Source of the DNA: Sphingomonas sp. Leaf339 | Lineage (GTDB): Bacteria > Pseudomonadota > Alphaproteobacteria > Sphingomonadales > Sphingomonadaceae | Direction: 5' to 3' | Length of the DNA: 64,000 nt | Assembly: GCF_001426195.1 (NCBI RefSeq) | Contig: NZ_LMRS01000023.1 | Span: forward strand, 226,043-290,042 | The notes under the pieces: generated by a model | What the model was told of the DNA's origin: nothing | The model's input: only the letters and a program-made list of their open reading frames with translations | Databases searched by the model: none | Made by a program: the position numbers and the translations under genes | Part shown: one piece after another, positions 51,864-61,524 of the stretch | Layout of the letters: the number at the start of each line of letters is the position of its first letter | Position numbering within the stretch: position 1 is the stretch's first letter

Positions 51864-53183
51864 ATGTCGTTCGATCTCAAACTCGTCGGAGGCACCGTCC
51901 ATCTGCCCGGCGGTCCCATACAGGCCGATGTCGGGATCAGCGGCGGCCGGATCGTGGCAATCGGGGCGCCGGGCGATGCGGGCAGGACGATCGATTGCAC
52001 GGGCCTCGATATCCTGCCCGGCGTGATCGACACGCAGGTGCATTTCCGCGAACCGGGTCTTGTCCACAAGGAAGACCTGGAAAGCGGCAGCCGCGCCGCC
52101 GTGATGGGCGGCGTGACGGCGGTGTTCGAGATGCCGAACACCAAACCCAATACCGACAGCGAGGCGGCGATCGCCGACAAGCTGGCGCGCGCGAAGCGGA
52201 TGTGGTGCGACCACGCCTTCTATGTCGGGGCGACCAGCGCCAATGCCGACAGTCTGGCCGAACTGGAGCGGCTGCCCGGCACGGCGGGCGTCAAGATATT
52301 CATGGGCGCATCGACCGGCGACCTGCTGGTGTCCGAGGATTCGGAACTGGCCCGCGTGCTGGCATCGGGCCATCGCCGCGTGGCGATCCATGCCGAGGAT
52401 GAGGCGCGAATGCAGGCGCGACTCGATCATCGCATCACCGGCGACGCCTCGTCGCATCCCGTGTGGCGCGACGATACGAGCGCGCTGCTGGCGACGCAGC
52501 GCATCCTGACGCTGGCACAGGCCGCGCGCCGTCGTATCCATGTGCTTCACGTCACGACCCCGGCGGAGCTGGAGCTGCTCGGCCAGCACAAGGACGTGGC
52601 CAGTTGCGAGGTGACGCCGCAGCATCTGACGCTGGCCGGTGAGGAAGCCTATCCACGCCTCGGTACCTATGCCCAGATGAACCCGCCGATCAGGTCGGGC
52701 GCGCATCGTGACGGGTTGTGGTACTGGCTGAACCAGGGTGTGCCTGACGTGATCGGGTCCGATCATGCCCCCCACACCGTCGAGGAGAAGGCCAAGGCCT
52801 ATCCCGATTCGCCCAGCGGCATGCCCGGTGTGCAGACACTGTTGCCGTTGCTGCTGACGCATGTCGCGGCGGGGCGGATGACGTTGCAGCGGCTGATCGA
52901 GCTGACCAGCGCGGGCGCGCAGCGCATCTTCAACATCACCGGCAAGGGCCGGATCGTCGTCGGTTATGATGCCGATTTCACCATCGTCGATCTGGCGAAG
53001 AAATGGACGGTCGATGAATCGTGGCTGCAATCCCGGTCTGGCTGGTCGCCCTTCACCGGCATGGAGATGACCGGCAAGCCGATCGGCACGATCGTGCGCG
53101 GCCATGTCGCGATGTGGGATGGCGAGCTGGGCGAGGCGGCGGCTGGGGCGCCGATCCGCTTCGATGCGGTCGAATATGGCTGA
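51864..53183 (+). CDS. Dihydroorotase-like amidohydrolase
   Basis: The 439-residue protein belongs to the dihydroorotase/dihydropyrimidinase superfamily: MSFDLKLVGGTVHLPGG, ILPGVIDTQVHFREPGLVHKED, GGVTAVFEMPNTKPNTDS, VKIFMGASTGDL (metal-site lysine), AIHAEDE, HVLHVTTP, EVTPQHL and GSDHAPH. The metal motif usually reads HxH; here residue 58 is Gln (Q-V-H60), a variant I recall from alphaproteobacterial members. The carbamylatable lysine and later histidines remain. It catalyses, or once catalysed, the cyclisation of carbamoyl-aspartate in pyrimidine synthesis; the exact activity is uncertain. It is divergent from ygfZ. Confidence 0.85.
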   Translation: MSFDLKLVGGTVHLPGGPIQADVGISGGRIVAIGAPGDAGRTIDCTGLDILPGVIDTQVHFREPGLVHKEDLESGSRAAVMGGVTAVFEMPNTKPNTDSEAAIADKLARAKRMWCDHAFYVGATSANADSLAELERLPGTAGVKIFMGASTGDLLVSEDSELARVLASGHRRVAIHAEDEARMQARLDHRITGDASSHPVWRDDTSALLATQRILTLAQAARRRIHVLHVTTPAELELLGQHKDVASCEVTPQHLTLAGEEAYPRLGTYAQMNPPIRSGAHRDGLWYWLNQGVPDVIGSDHAPHTVEEKAKAYPDSPSGMPGVQTLLPLLLTHVAAGRMTLQRLIELTSAGAQRIFNITGKGRIVVGYDADFTIVDLAKKWTVDESWLQSRSGWSPFTGMEMTGKPIGTIVRGHVAMWDGELGEAAAGAPIRFDAVEYG

Positions 53184-53198
53184 GGTAAAGCGGGCGCG

Positions 53199-55151
53199 TC
53201 AGGCGTCCCGCGTCACCTCAGCGAGCATCGCGCCTTCGACCACCTGACCGCCCTGTTCGGCGGTCAGGGTGGCGACGATGCCGTCGAACGGTGCGATCAG
53301 CGCCTGTTCCATCTTCATCGCCTCCAGCACCAGTAGTGTCTGGCCCTTCGTCACGGTGTCGCCCTCGGCCACGTCGATCGAGACGATGCGGCCCGGCATC
53401 GGCGCGCGGATCGTGCCGTTAACGGTCGTGCCGCCCGCCAGTTCGGGCCGATTCGGAAAATCGACGATATGCAGATCGCCATCGGCGAATATCTGGATCG
53501 GTCCGGTCCATGGCGCGGCGGGCAGCAGTCCATGCGTCGTCGGCAGCGTCTCGCCGCGCATCACGGGCGCCTGCCCGTCGAGCGCGATCGACCAACCGGC
53601 GCCATCGGGCCGGACATCGGCTACCCGCGCCGTGCCGTTCTGGCGAAATGCGATCCTTGCCGGCATCGGCGCGTGGTTGAGGCGGAATCCGAACAGCGCA
53701 TCGGGCGATGGCGCCCAGGGCGAGGCATCCGGCTCCATCATCTCTTCCAGCCGCCAGCCGAGCGCGGCCATCGCAGGCGCATCGTCCGTCGTCCGTAAAA
53801 GATCGTCCCCCGCCGCCGCGATGAACCCGGTCGTCGCTGTGCCGGCGCGGAAGGCATCGGCCCGTGCGCATCGCGCGAGGAACCCCGCGTTCGTGCGCAC
53901 CGGGGCAACCTCCACTTGTGCGCAGGCAGCGCTCAACGCTTCCGCCGCCGCCTCCCGCGTGGAGGCATGAACGATCAGTTTGGCGATCATCGGGTCGTAG
54001 AAGGGCGTGACGACGTCACCCTGTTCCACACCGGTATCGATGCGAATATCAGCCGGCAGCCGCAGACGCGTCAGCGGCCCGGTCGACGGGAGGAAGCCGG
54101 TCGCCGGATCCTCGGCATAAAGTCGCGCTTCCATCGCCCAGCCGTCGATCGCCAGGTCCTCCTGCCGACACGGCAAAGGCTCGCCCGCCGCGACGCGCAA
54201 CTGCCATTCGACCAGATCCTGCCCGGTGATCGCCTCTGTTACCGGATGTTCGACCTGCAGCCGCGTGTTCATCTCCATGAACCAGATGCGATCGGCGCTC
54301 AGCCCTTGCGAGCCATCGGCGATGAACTCGATCGTCCCCGCCCCGACATAATCGACCGCGCGCGCCGCGCGCACCGCCGCGTCGCACACCGCCGCGCGGG
54401 TGGCCGCATCCATGCCGGGGGCGGGGGCCTCCTCGATCACCTTCTGGTGGCGGCGCTGCAGCGAGCAGTCGCGCTCGAACAGGTGCACGACATTGCCGTG
54501 CGTATCGCCGAACACCTGCACCTCGATATGGCGCGGGCTGGGAATATACTTCTCGATCAGCACGCGATCGTCGCCGAACGACGCCGTCGCCTCGCGCCGG
54601 CATGACGCCAGCGCATTGACGAACGCATCGGCGCTGTCGACGCGGCGCATCCCCTTGCCGCCGCCGCCCGCCACCGCCTTGATGAGCACGGGCCAGCCGA
54701 TCGCGGATGCTTCTGCCAACAATCGGTCTGCGCTCTGGTCGTCGCCCAGATATCCCGGCGTCACCGGCACGCCCGCCGCGATCATCCGCGCCTTGGCGGC
54801 ATCCTTCAGCCCCATCGCCCGGATGCTGGCGGGGCGGGGTCCGACCCAGATCAGGCCGGCATCGATCACGCTCTGCGCGAAATCCGCATTCTCCGACAGG
54901 AAGCCATAACCGGGATGGATCGCCGCCGCGCCCGTATCGCGCGCGGCGGCCAGGATGCGCTCGCCGACCAGATAGCTCTCGCTGGCCGGCGCCGCGCCGA
55001 TCGCGACCGCCCGATCCGCCGACCTGACATGCAACGCGCCCGCATCCGCCGCAGAATACACCGCCACCGTCTCGATACCGAGCCGCCGCGCGGTGCGGAT
55101 GATGCGACACGCGATCTCGCCACGATTGGCGATGAGCAGGGATTTCATCAT
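53199..55151 (-). CDS. mccA: Methylcrotonyl-CoA carboxylase alpha subunit (biotin carboxylase + biotin carrier)
   Basis: The 650-residue protein (ATG 55151 or 55148) has a biotin carboxylase domain (LLIANRGEIACRIIRTARRLG, the ATP grasp loop AVAGGGGKGMRRV, HIEVQVFGD, FMEMNTRLQVEHPVTE), a linker of about 100 residues, and a C-terminal biotinyl domain with the lysine in LVLEAMKMEQ. It carboxylates biotin for transfer to 3-methylcrotonyl-CoA by the beta subunit. The partner genes (carboxyltransferase and isovaleryl-CoA dehydrogenase) directly upstream support leucine degradation rather than acetyl-CoA carboxylase. Confidence 0.9.
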   Translation of the reverse strand: MMKSLLIANRGEIACRIIRTARRLGIETVAVYSAADAGALHVRSADRAVAIGAAPASESYLVGERILAAARDTGAAAIHPGYGFLSENADFAQSVIDAGLIWVGPRPASIRAMGLKDAAKARMIAAGVPVTPGYLGDDQSADRLLAEASAIGWPVLIKAVAGGGGKGMRRVDSADAFVNALASCRREATASFGDDRVLIEKYIPSPRHIEVQVFGDTHGNVVHLFERDCSLQRRHQKVIEEAPAPGMDAATRAAVCDAAVRAARAVDYVGAGTIEFIADGSQGLSADRIWFMEMNTRLQVEHPVTEAITGQDLVEWQLRVAAGEPLPCRQEDLAIDGWAMEARLYAEDPATGFLPSTGPLTRLRLPADIRIDTGVEQGDVVTPFYDPMIAKLIVHASTREAAAEALSAACAQVEVAPVRTNAGFLARCARADAFRAGTATTGFIAAAGDDLLRTTDDAPAMAALGWRLEEMMEPDASPWAPSPDALFGFRLNHAPMPARIAFRQNGTARVADVRPDGAGWSIALDGQAPVMRGETLPTTHGLLPAAPWTGPIQIFADGDLHIVDFPNRPELAGGTTVNGTIRAPMPGRIVSIDVAEGDTVTKGQTLLVLEAMKMEQALIAPFDGIVATLTAEQGGQVVEGAMLAEVTRDA

Positions 55152-55155
55152 CGCA

Positions 55156-56757
55156 TCACATCCTGAACAGGCCAAAGCGCGCACGCTCCGGTATCGGCGC
55201 CTCCAGCATCACCGCCAGTGCCAGTCCCAGCACGTCGCGCGTCTGCGCCGGATCGATGATGCCGTCGTCCCACAGCCGCGCCGTCGCGTGCCACGGATTG
55301 CCCTCTTCCTCGTAGCGCGCGCGGATCGGTGCCTTGAACGCCTCCGCCTCGTCGGGCGTCCAGCCATCCGCGTCGCGGTGTACCGTCGCCAGCACGCTGG
55401 CTGCCTGTTCGCCGCCCATCACGCTGATCCGCGCATTGGGCCAGGTGAACAGGAAGCGCGGCGAATAGGCGCGCCCGCACATCCCGTAATTGCCCGCGCC
55501 GAAGCTGCCGCCGATCAGCACGGTGATCTTGGGCACCTGCGCGGTCGCGACCGCTGTGACCAGCTTCGCGCCGTGCTTGGCGATTCCCTCCGCCTCGTAT
55601 TTCCCACCGACCATGAAGCCGGAGATGTTCTGGAGGAACAACAGCGGCACGCGCCGCTGGCACGCCAGCTCGATGAAATGTGCGCCCTTCTGTGCGCTTT
55701 CCGAAAACAGCACGCCGTTATTGGCAAGGATCGCCACCGGCTGGCCATGGATATGCGCGAAACCGCACACCAGACTGGCGCCATACAGCGCCTTGAATTC
55801 GTGGAACTCCGATCCGTCGATCAGCCGCGCGATCACCTCATGCACGTCATAGGGTGCACGCACGTCCTGCGGGATGACGCCGTACAGTTCGGCCGGATCG
55901 TGTTTCGGCGGTCGTGGCGCCTGCCGGCTGACCTCGGCCAGCATCGGCGGCGGCAGCGTGGAGACGATGTCGCGCACGATCGCCAGCGCATGCTCGTCAT
56001 TCTCGGCGACATGATCGACGACACCCGACACGCGGCCATGCGTATCCGCGCCGCCCAGTTCTTCGGCCGAGATCACCTCGCCCGTCGCCGCCTTCACCAG
56101 CGGCGGGCCGGCGAGGAAGATCGTACCCTGACCGCGCACGATGATCGTCTCGTCCGACATGGCGGGGACATAGGCGCCGCCGGCGGTGCAACTGCCCATC
56201 ACGCACGCGATCTGCGGGATGCCCAGGCTGCTCATCTGCGCCTGATTGTAAAAGATGCGCCCGAAATGCTCACGATCGGGAAACACCTCCGCCTGATGTG
56301 GCAGGTTCGCGCCGCCCGAATCGACCAGATAGATGCACGGCAACCGGTTCTCCTGCGCGATCTCCTGCGCCCGCAGATGCTTCTTCACCGTCGTCGGGTA
56401 ATAGGTGCCGCCTTTCACGGTGGCGTCGTTGCACACGATCATTACCTGCCGCCCCGATACGCGACCGATGCCGGCGATCACCCCCGCTCCCGGCACCTCG
56501 CCATCGTACAGATCGTGCGCGGCAAGCTGGCCGATTTCCAGAAACGGCGTACCGGGATCGAGCAGCCGCTCGACGCGATCACGCGGCAGCAGTTTGCCTC
56601 GCGCCACATGCCGGTCACGTGATCGCTCGCCACCGCCCAACGCCGCCGTCGCGACGTCGGCGCGCAGCCGATCCGCCAGCGCGCGATTATGCGCGGCATT
56701 GGCGCGGAAGCCATCGCTGTCCGGCGACAGCTTCGTATCCAGAACCGGCGCGGTCAT
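55156..56757 (-). CDS. mccB: Methylcrotonyl-CoA carboxylase beta subunit (carboxyltransferase)
   Basis: The 533-residue protein has both crotonase-fold halves of an acyl-CoA carboxyltransferase: [67 protein letters not shown] and later [59 protein letters not shown]. The last motif is typical of methylcrotonyl-CoA carboxylase. It ends a few bases before mccA and begins 16 bases after the dehydrogenase gene, forming an ivd-mccB-mccA operon. Confidence 0.93.
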   Translation of the reverse strand: MTAPVLDTKLSPDSDGFRANAAHNRALADRLRADVATAALGGGERSRDRHVARGKLLPRDRVERLLDPGTPFLEIGQLAAHDLYDGEVPGAGVIAGIGRVSGRQVMIVCNDATVKGGTYYPTTVKKHLRAQEIAQENRLPCIYLVDSGGANLPHQAEVFPDREHFGRIFYNQAQMSSLGIPQIACVMGSCTAGGAYVPAMSDETIIVRGQGTIFLAGPPLVKAATGEVISAEELGGADTHGRVSGVVDHVAENDEHALAIVRDIVSTLPPPMLAEVSRQAPRPPKHDPAELYGVIPQDVRAPYDVHEVIARLIDGSEFHEFKALYGASLVCGFAHIHGQPVAILANNGVLFSESAQKGAHFIELACQRRVPLLFLQNISGFMVGGKYEAEGIAKHGAKLVTAVATAQVPKITVLIGGSFGAGNYGMCGRAYSPRFLFTWPNARISVMGGEQAASVLATVHRDADGWTPDEAEAFKAPIRARYEEEGNPWHATARLWDDGIIDPAQTRDVLGLALAVMLEAPIPERARFGLFRM

Positions 56758-56773
56758 GCGCGATGCCCGCCGC

Positions 56774-57940
56774 TCACTGCGCCACCTTTTGCGCCACGCC
56801 GATCAGTTCCCGCCCGATCAGCATCCGCCGGATCTCGTTCGTCCCCGCGCCGATATCGAGCAGCTTGGCATCGCGGAGATAGCGTTCGACCGGCCAGTCC
56901 TTCGTATAGCCCGCACCGCCCAGCGCCTGCACCGCCTCCAGCGCCACCTTCACCGCATTCTCGGACGCCAGCAGGATCGCCCCCGCCGCATCGAACCGCG
57001 TCGTCCGCCCGGCATCGCAACTGCGCGCGACGGCATAGACATAGGCCCGCGCCGAATTGAGCGCGACGTACATGTCGGCGATCTTGGCCTGCATCAGCTG
57101 GAAATGGCCGATCGGTTGCCCGAACTGCTGCCGCTCACGGACATAGGGGATGACCGTGTCGAGGCACGCCTGCATGATCCCCAACTGGATACCCGCCAGC
57201 ACCGCGCGCTCGTAATCCAGCCCGCTCATCAGCACGCCGACGCCGCCATTTTCCGGCCCCATCACATTCGCCGCCGGCACATGGCAATCGTTAAAGACGA
57301 GCTCCGCGGTCGGCGATCCGCGCATCCCCATCTTGTCGATCTTCTGCCCGATCGAGAAACCGGGCATTCCCGCCTCGATCAGGAAGGCGGTGATGCCGCG
57401 GCTGCCTTCGCCGGTCTTGGCATAGACAACCAGCGTGTCGGCATAGGCGGCGTTGGTGATCCAGAATTTGGTGCCGTTCAGCCGGTATCCGTCGCCGTCC
57501 CGCTCCGCGCGCAACCGCATCGATACGACGTCCGAGCCTGCGCCGGCCTCCGACATCGCCAGACTGCCGACATGCTCGCCGCTAATAAGCTTTGGCAGAT
57601 ACTTCGCCTTTTGCTCGGCATTCGCCCAGCGCGCGATCTGGTTGATGCAAAGATTGGAATGCGCGCCGTAAGACAGTCCGACCGAGGCTGACGCCCGGCT
57701 GACCTCCTCCACCGCCACAACATGTTCCAGATAACCGAGGCCGAGGCCGCCATCGGCCTCGGCCACGGTGATGCCGTGCAGGCCCAGCGCGCCCATCGCC
57801 GGCCACAGATCACGCGGGAACCAGTCTTCCGCGTCGACCCGCACCGCCAGCGGCGCGATCTGCTCCGCAGCGAAGCGTTGCGTGGCGTCACGGATCATGT
57901 CGGCGCTGTCGCCCAGCGCGAAATCGAAATCGACGGTCAT
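56774..57940 (-). CDS. Isovaleryl-CoA dehydrogenase
   Basis: The 388-residue acyl-CoA dehydrogenase carries [76 protein letters not shown] and the end [20 protein letters not shown]. The glutamate in [11 protein letters not shown] is at the position used as catalytic base only in isovaleryl-CoA-type enzymes, unlike the C-terminal Glu of most relatives, so the leucine-pathway call is well supported. It oxidises isovaleryl-CoA to 3-methylcrotonyl-CoA with FAD. A ribosome site GGAGAG precedes the ATG. It is first in the operon and divergent from the LysR regulator. Confidence 0.93.
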   Translation of the reverse strand: MTVDFDFALGDSADMIRDATQRFAAEQIAPLAVRVDAEDWFPRDLWPAMGALGLHGITVAEADGGLGLGYLEHVVAVEEVSRASASVGLSYGAHSNLCINQIARWANAEQKAKYLPKLISGEHVGSLAMSEAGAGSDVVSMRLRAERDGDGYRLNGTKFWITNAAYADTLVVYAKTGEGSRGITAFLIEAGMPGFSIGQKIDKMGMRGSPTAELVFNDCHVPAANVMGPENGGVGVLMSGLDYERAVLAGIQLGIMQACLDTVIPYVRERQQFGQPIGHFQLMQAKIADMYVALNSARAYVYAVARSCDAGRTTRFDAAGAILLASENAVKVALEAVQALGGAGYTKDWPVERYLRDAKLLDIGAGTNEIRRMLIGRELIGVAQKVAQ

Positions 57941-57965
57941 GGCCTCTCCAAGCACTTTTGCCGTT

Positions 57966-57984
57966 ATGATAGCATCAAGATGAT
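57966..57984. promoter_or_regulatory. Candidate LysR operator between the leucine operon and its regulator
   Basis: TGATAGCATCA (57967-57977) is a perfect short dyad, and the interval ATGATAGCATCAAGATGAT repeats ATGAT. It fits a T-N11-A style LysR site midway between the two divergent starts. Confidence 0.45.
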
Positions 57985-58030
57985 TAAGGCGAAAATTGAA
58001 CGTGGCGGATGGACACGATAGACGGTGTCT

Positions 58031-58903
58031 ATGATCGACCGCTATCTGCTGCGTTATTTCCTCAGCGTCGTCGATCACGGCAACTTCTCGCGCGCGGCCG
58101 GCCAGTGCGGCGTGTCGCAACCGACGCTGTCGGTGGGCATCGCCAAGCTGGAGGGGCTGCTCGGCCGTCCGCTGTTCATCCGCAGCAATCGCCGCGTCGA
58201 ACTGACCGCCGCGGGCACCCGCTTCGCCACCCACGCCCGCCGCATCGAACTTGAATTCGCCGAGGCGGAGCGCGCCGTGGCGGACGATCGGCCCGCGCCC
58301 GTCATCCGGCTGGGCGTCATCCCGACGCTGCCCACCGCCTGGATCGAACAGGCGGTTGCCGCCGCCGTTGGTGCGCCGGAGCGGCTGGAGCTGGTCGAGG
58401 GGCGGATGCGCGAGCTGGGACCGATGCTCGATCGCGGCCGGATCGACGCGGTGCTGGGGCTGGTCGACGGCACGCCCGTCGAGCCGCTGTTCACCGAGCG
58501 CTACGCGCTGGCGCTCCCGGTCGATCACCCACTGGCCACCCGCGAACAGATCGGCGCGGACGAAGTCGCCGGCGAGACGATGCTGGTCCGCCGCCAGTGC
58601 GAGGCGCTGCCCGCCATCAGCCGTTTCTTCACCAGTCGCGGTGTCCGCCCGTTCATGGCGGCGCGCACCACCAGCGACGACCGCGCGCTTGCCTATGTCC
58701 GCGCAGGTCTGGGCATCACGGTGATGCCGCGCGGTTTCGCCGGGGCAGGGATCGCGATGCCGTTCCTGACCGGCTTCACCGCGACCCGCGCGATCGGCAT
58801 CCGCACCGACCGCGACGGCGCGGGCCGCCTGCGCGACAGCGAGGCATTCGCCCGGTTCGAAGGCGCGATACGCGCCGTCGCCTGCGCTATACCGGGGGCA
58901 TGA
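58031..58903 (+). CDS. LysR family transcriptional regulator
   Basis: The 290-residue protein from the ATG at 58031 (a GTG at 58025 is also possible) has a Lys[40 protein letters not shown], then an effector domain starting [18 protein letters not shown] and a long stretch [15 protein letters not shown]. It is divergent from the ivd-mccBA operon with a dyad between, so it probably controls leucine or isovalerate use. In many proteobacteria this pathway is controlled by MerR-type LiuR, so a LysR here is noteworthy. The stop overlaps DUF72 by ATGA. Confidence 0.9.
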   Translation: MIDRYLLRYFLSVVDHGNFSRAAGQCGVSQPTLSVGIAKLEGLLGRPLFIRSNRRVELTAAGTRFATHARRIELEFAEAERAVADDRPAPVIRLGVIPTLPTAWIEQAVAAAVGAPERLELVEGRMRELGPMLDRGRIDAVLGLVDGTPVEPLFTERYALALPVDHPLATREQIGADEVAGETMLVRRQCEALPAISRFFTSRGVRPFMAARTTSDDRALAYVRAGLGITVMPRGFAGAGIAMPFLTGFTATRAIGIRTDRDGAGRLRDSEAFARFEGAIRAVACAIPGA

Positions 58904-59706
58904 CGACACATCCGACTCGCGCGCCCATCCTGATCGGCATCGGCGGCTGGACCTACGAACCGTGGCGCGACAGTTTCTACCCGGCGAAATGGCCGCAGAA
59001 GCGCGAGCTGGAATATGCCGCCAATCACGTCACCGCGATCGAGATCAACGGCACCTATTACTCCGGTTTCAAGCCGGAAACCTTTGCCGGTTGGGCCAAG
59101 ACCGTACCCGATGGCTTCGTCTTCGCGGTCAAGGCGTCACGCTACGCCACCAACCGCAAGGTGCTGGCCGACGCCGGCGAATCGATCCAGCGTTTCGTCG
59201 GGCAGGGTATCGTCGAACTCGGCGACCGCCTCGGACCCATCCTGTGGCAATTCATGGCGACGAAGAAATTCGACGCGGACGATTTCAGCGCTCTCCTGAA
59301 ACTGTTGCCCGCCAGCCATGACGGCGTCGCGCTGCGCCACGCGATCCAGGTCCGCCACGACAGCTTCGCCTGCCCCGAATTCATCGCGCTGTGCCGCGAC
59401 GCGGGCGTGGCGATCGTGTTCGCGGACTCAGGCGACTATCCCGCGATCGCCGACATCACCGGCGACTTCGTCTACGCCCGGCTGGAAAACGCGGTGGAAG
59501 AGGAAACGACCGGCTACAGCGACACCGCGCTCGACCATTGGGCGACGAAGGCGAGGACATGGGCAACCGGCGGACGACCCGCCGGCCTGCCCTACGTCAC
59601 GACCGAAGCGCCGCCCAAACAGGCGCGCGACACCTTCATCTTCTTCATCAACGGCGCCAAGATCCGCGCGCCTCATGGAGCGATGGCGCTGATCGAACGC
59701 ATCTGA
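58900..59706 (+). CDS. DUF72 domain-containing protein
   Basis: The 268-residue protein reads [34 protein letters not shown], then [34 protein letters not shown] and [18 protein letters not shown], all typical of DUF72 (a TIM-barrel family of unknown function, related to xylose isomerase-like folds). It overlaps the LysR gene by ATGA, so it is transcribed with it. A link with the leucine operon is not evident. Confidence 0.9.
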   Translation: MTTHPTRAPILIGIGGWTYEPWRDSFYPAKWPQKRELEYAANHVTAIEINGTYYSGFKPETFAGWAKTVPDGFVFAVKASRYATNRKVLADAGESIQRFVGQGIVELGDRLGPILWQFMATKKFDADDFSALLKLLPASHDGVALRHAIQVRHDSFACPEFIALCRDAGVAIVFADSGDYPAIADITGDFVYARLENAVEEETTGYSDTALDHWATKARTWATGGRPAGLPYVTTEAPPKQARDTFIFFINGAKIRAPHGAMALIERI

Positions 59707-59894
59707 AAATCGTCCCCGCTTGCCAAGGGGGCGTGCCAAAAAAACCTTTTAAACCCTCTGTCCTACAGGGGCAGGGATGAGTTACGCCGTAACCAACTGC
59801 TATTTCACACGGTCCGGTTAAACTCCAGCCGCCCTCGCGCGCGGGCGGGCACGCGCGATCGCGGGGGTGTGACTTTCGAGACTTTCCGCGCGAT

Positions 59895-60806
59895 CTAACG
59901 CGAACCTTCCCCCGCCCCCTCGGCGGACATCGTCGTCGTCGCCACTGGCGCTTCGGTGCGGACCGGCGCCTGCGGCCCCTGCGCTTGGCCCAGAATTGCG
60001 GCCGTCTCGATCACGTCGAGCGCCTGATGCGCGAGCATATAACGACGGGCGGCGGCCATCCAGTTGCCGGCCTGCGCCGCGCCGGGCAGGCGGGACACTT
60101 CGCTGCGGGCGGCGGCGACCTGACCATCGTCGAGCAGCCGGCGCGCTCGTGCCAATCGCTCGGCGGGCGCGGCAGAAGGGGTGCCTTCACGGCGCACGAC
60201 GATCAGATTGCCGATCTCGCGCCGCGTATCCGCCAGCCAGTCGCCCCCGCTCGCCGATTGCAGGTCCGGAGCGATCGCATCGAGACCCTGGCGCAGGTCC
60301 TCCACCGTCACCGGCGTCCGCGCGGCCTGGATCACCACTTGTACGGCGCGAGGCTGCGCGGCGACGAAGCGGCTGCGCAACTGCTCTTCCAGATAGCCCA
60401 GACTAGTGCCGCGATCGATCGACCGGCGCGCGGCGAAGGCGACCATCAGTGCTTCCGCCCGCGTCGCTTGCGCCCCGGCGGCGGCGGCATCGGTGGCGAT
60501 GGCGGCGGCCCGCGCCTCCAGCGCTGAAAGCTGCCCGGCCAGCGCTGCCTCGCGCGTCACCAGCATCGCCGGATCGATCGCCGGCGTGCCGCCCGACGAA
60601 TTGAGCGGCTGGGCCGGTACAAAATTCGTCGCGCCGCGATCGCTGCTCCCTGCCGCTCGCGTGTCGAGCAGTCCGGCGGCCCAGCCGGATCGCATCGCAT
60701 AGCCGACCAGCAGGCCGCCGATGACAAAGGCGATCACGATCAGGGCGATGATCGGACCAAGACGGCGCCCGCGCGTGGGGGCATCGAAGGGCGCGGTGCT
60801 GCTCAT
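59895..60806 (-). CDS. Mitofilin-like inner-membrane protein of the hem operon
   Basis: The 303-residue protein has one N-terminal membrane helix (IIALIVIAFVIGGLLVGYAM) and a long alanine/arginine-rich coiled periplasmic part (LEARAAAIATDAAAAGAQATRAEALM), then a helical C-terminal region (DLRQGLDAIAPDLQ, RARRLLDDGQVAAARSEVSRLPGA). A membrane-anchored coiled protein directly behind hemC-hemD is the usual site of mitofilin-type (COG4223) proteins in alphaproteobacteria. It may shape the inner membrane. The motif of mitochondrial mitofilin is only faintly visible. The 37-base gap to hemD is short. Confidence 0.75.
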   Translation of the reverse strand: MSSTAPFDAPTRGRRLGPIIALIVIAFVIGGLLVGYAMRSGWAAGLLDTRAAGSSDRGATNFVPAQPLNSSGGTPAIDPAMLVTREAALAGQLSALEARAAAIATDAAAAGAQATRAEALMVAFAARRSIDRGTSLGYLEEQLRSRFVAAQPRAVQVVIQAARTPVTVEDLRQGLDAIAPDLQSASGGDWLADTRREIGNLIVVRREGTPSAAPAERLARARRLLDDGQVAAARSEVSRLPGAAQAGNWMAAARRYMLAHQALDVIETAAILGQAQGPQAPVRTEAPVATTTMSAEGAGEGSR

Positions 60807-60843
60807 TGCGGGCGTTTATCCTCGCCGCGTGCCCGCCGGTCAA

Positions 60844-61524
60844 TCACTCAGCATCGATCGACAGTCCCATCGCGAGCGCCACCACCGCCGCGTCGGTGGG
60901 AACGGGTGCGGCGACGACGCGATCCCAGCCGTCGCCGGCGGCCGTCGCCACTGCCCCGCCGATCGTCGCCAGCCGGATCGTGTCGCGGGGAAGGCGGTGC
61001 AGGTCGACCAACTCTGCCCATCGCCGCGCCGCCCGCGTCGAATACAGCATTGCGACGCCGCCCGCCGTGCCGGCCATCGCTGTGGCCGGGATATCGATCG
61101 GTGGTGCCGCATAGACGGATCGTGTCGTGATGATCGCCGCGATCCCGGCAGGCGCGATCCGCTCCTTCCCGGCCAGATGCAGCATCCGCAAACCCGCCGG
61201 TGCCGTCGCCGCAAGCGTCCGCCCATCGCCCTCACCGATGCGCGCGACCGTGAAGCCTGTCGCCTTCGCCGCCTCAGCCGTGGTGGCACCTACCGCCCAG
61301 ACCGGCAGGCCGCGCAGACCCGCAAGCGCTCCGCCGCCGTGGCGAAAGGCATTGGCGCTCGTCGCCAACAGCACGTCGAACGCCGCCGGATCAGGCGCCT
61401 CCCATGGCCGTGGCTCGATCGTGAACAGCGGCAGCCGGATCGCCTTGCCGCCCAGCGCCTCGATCGCCGCCGCGGTGCGGGCATTGCCCGGTTCCGGCCG
61501 CAGGACGATCAGCGGTCGCCTCAT
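60844..61524 (-). CDS. hemD: Uroporphyrinogen-III synthase
   Basis: The 226-residue protein is a two-lobed Rossmann-like protein: MRRPLIVLRPEPGNARTAAAIEALGGKAI, VLLATSANAFRHG, VWAVGATTAEAAKATGF and the second lobe IITTRSVYAAPP, RWAELVDLHRLPRD with a conserved turn near [14 protein letters not shown]. HemD is poorly conserved; the strongest support is the start overlapping hemC by ATGA. It closes and inverts ring D to give uroporphyrinogen III. It is followed by the mitofilin-like gene. Confidence 0.88.
   Translation of the reverse strand: MRRPLIVLRPEPGNARTAAAIEALGGKAIRLPLFTIEPRPWEAPDPAAFDVLLATSANAFRHGGGALAGLRGLPVWAVGATTAEAAKATGFTVARIGEGDGRTLAATAPAGLRMLHLAGKERIAPAGIAAIITTRSVYAAPPIDIPATAMAGTAGGVAMLYSTRAARRWAELVDLHRLPRDTIRLATIGGAVATAAGDGWDRVVAAPVPTDAAVVALAMGLSIDAE

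Noticed and set aside
51093..53105. 670-codon minus-strand frame fused to the YgfZ-like gene
   Set aside because: The upstream part is antisense to the dihydroorotase gene; the family start MEHTSLRTTLVDRAVI is at 51815.
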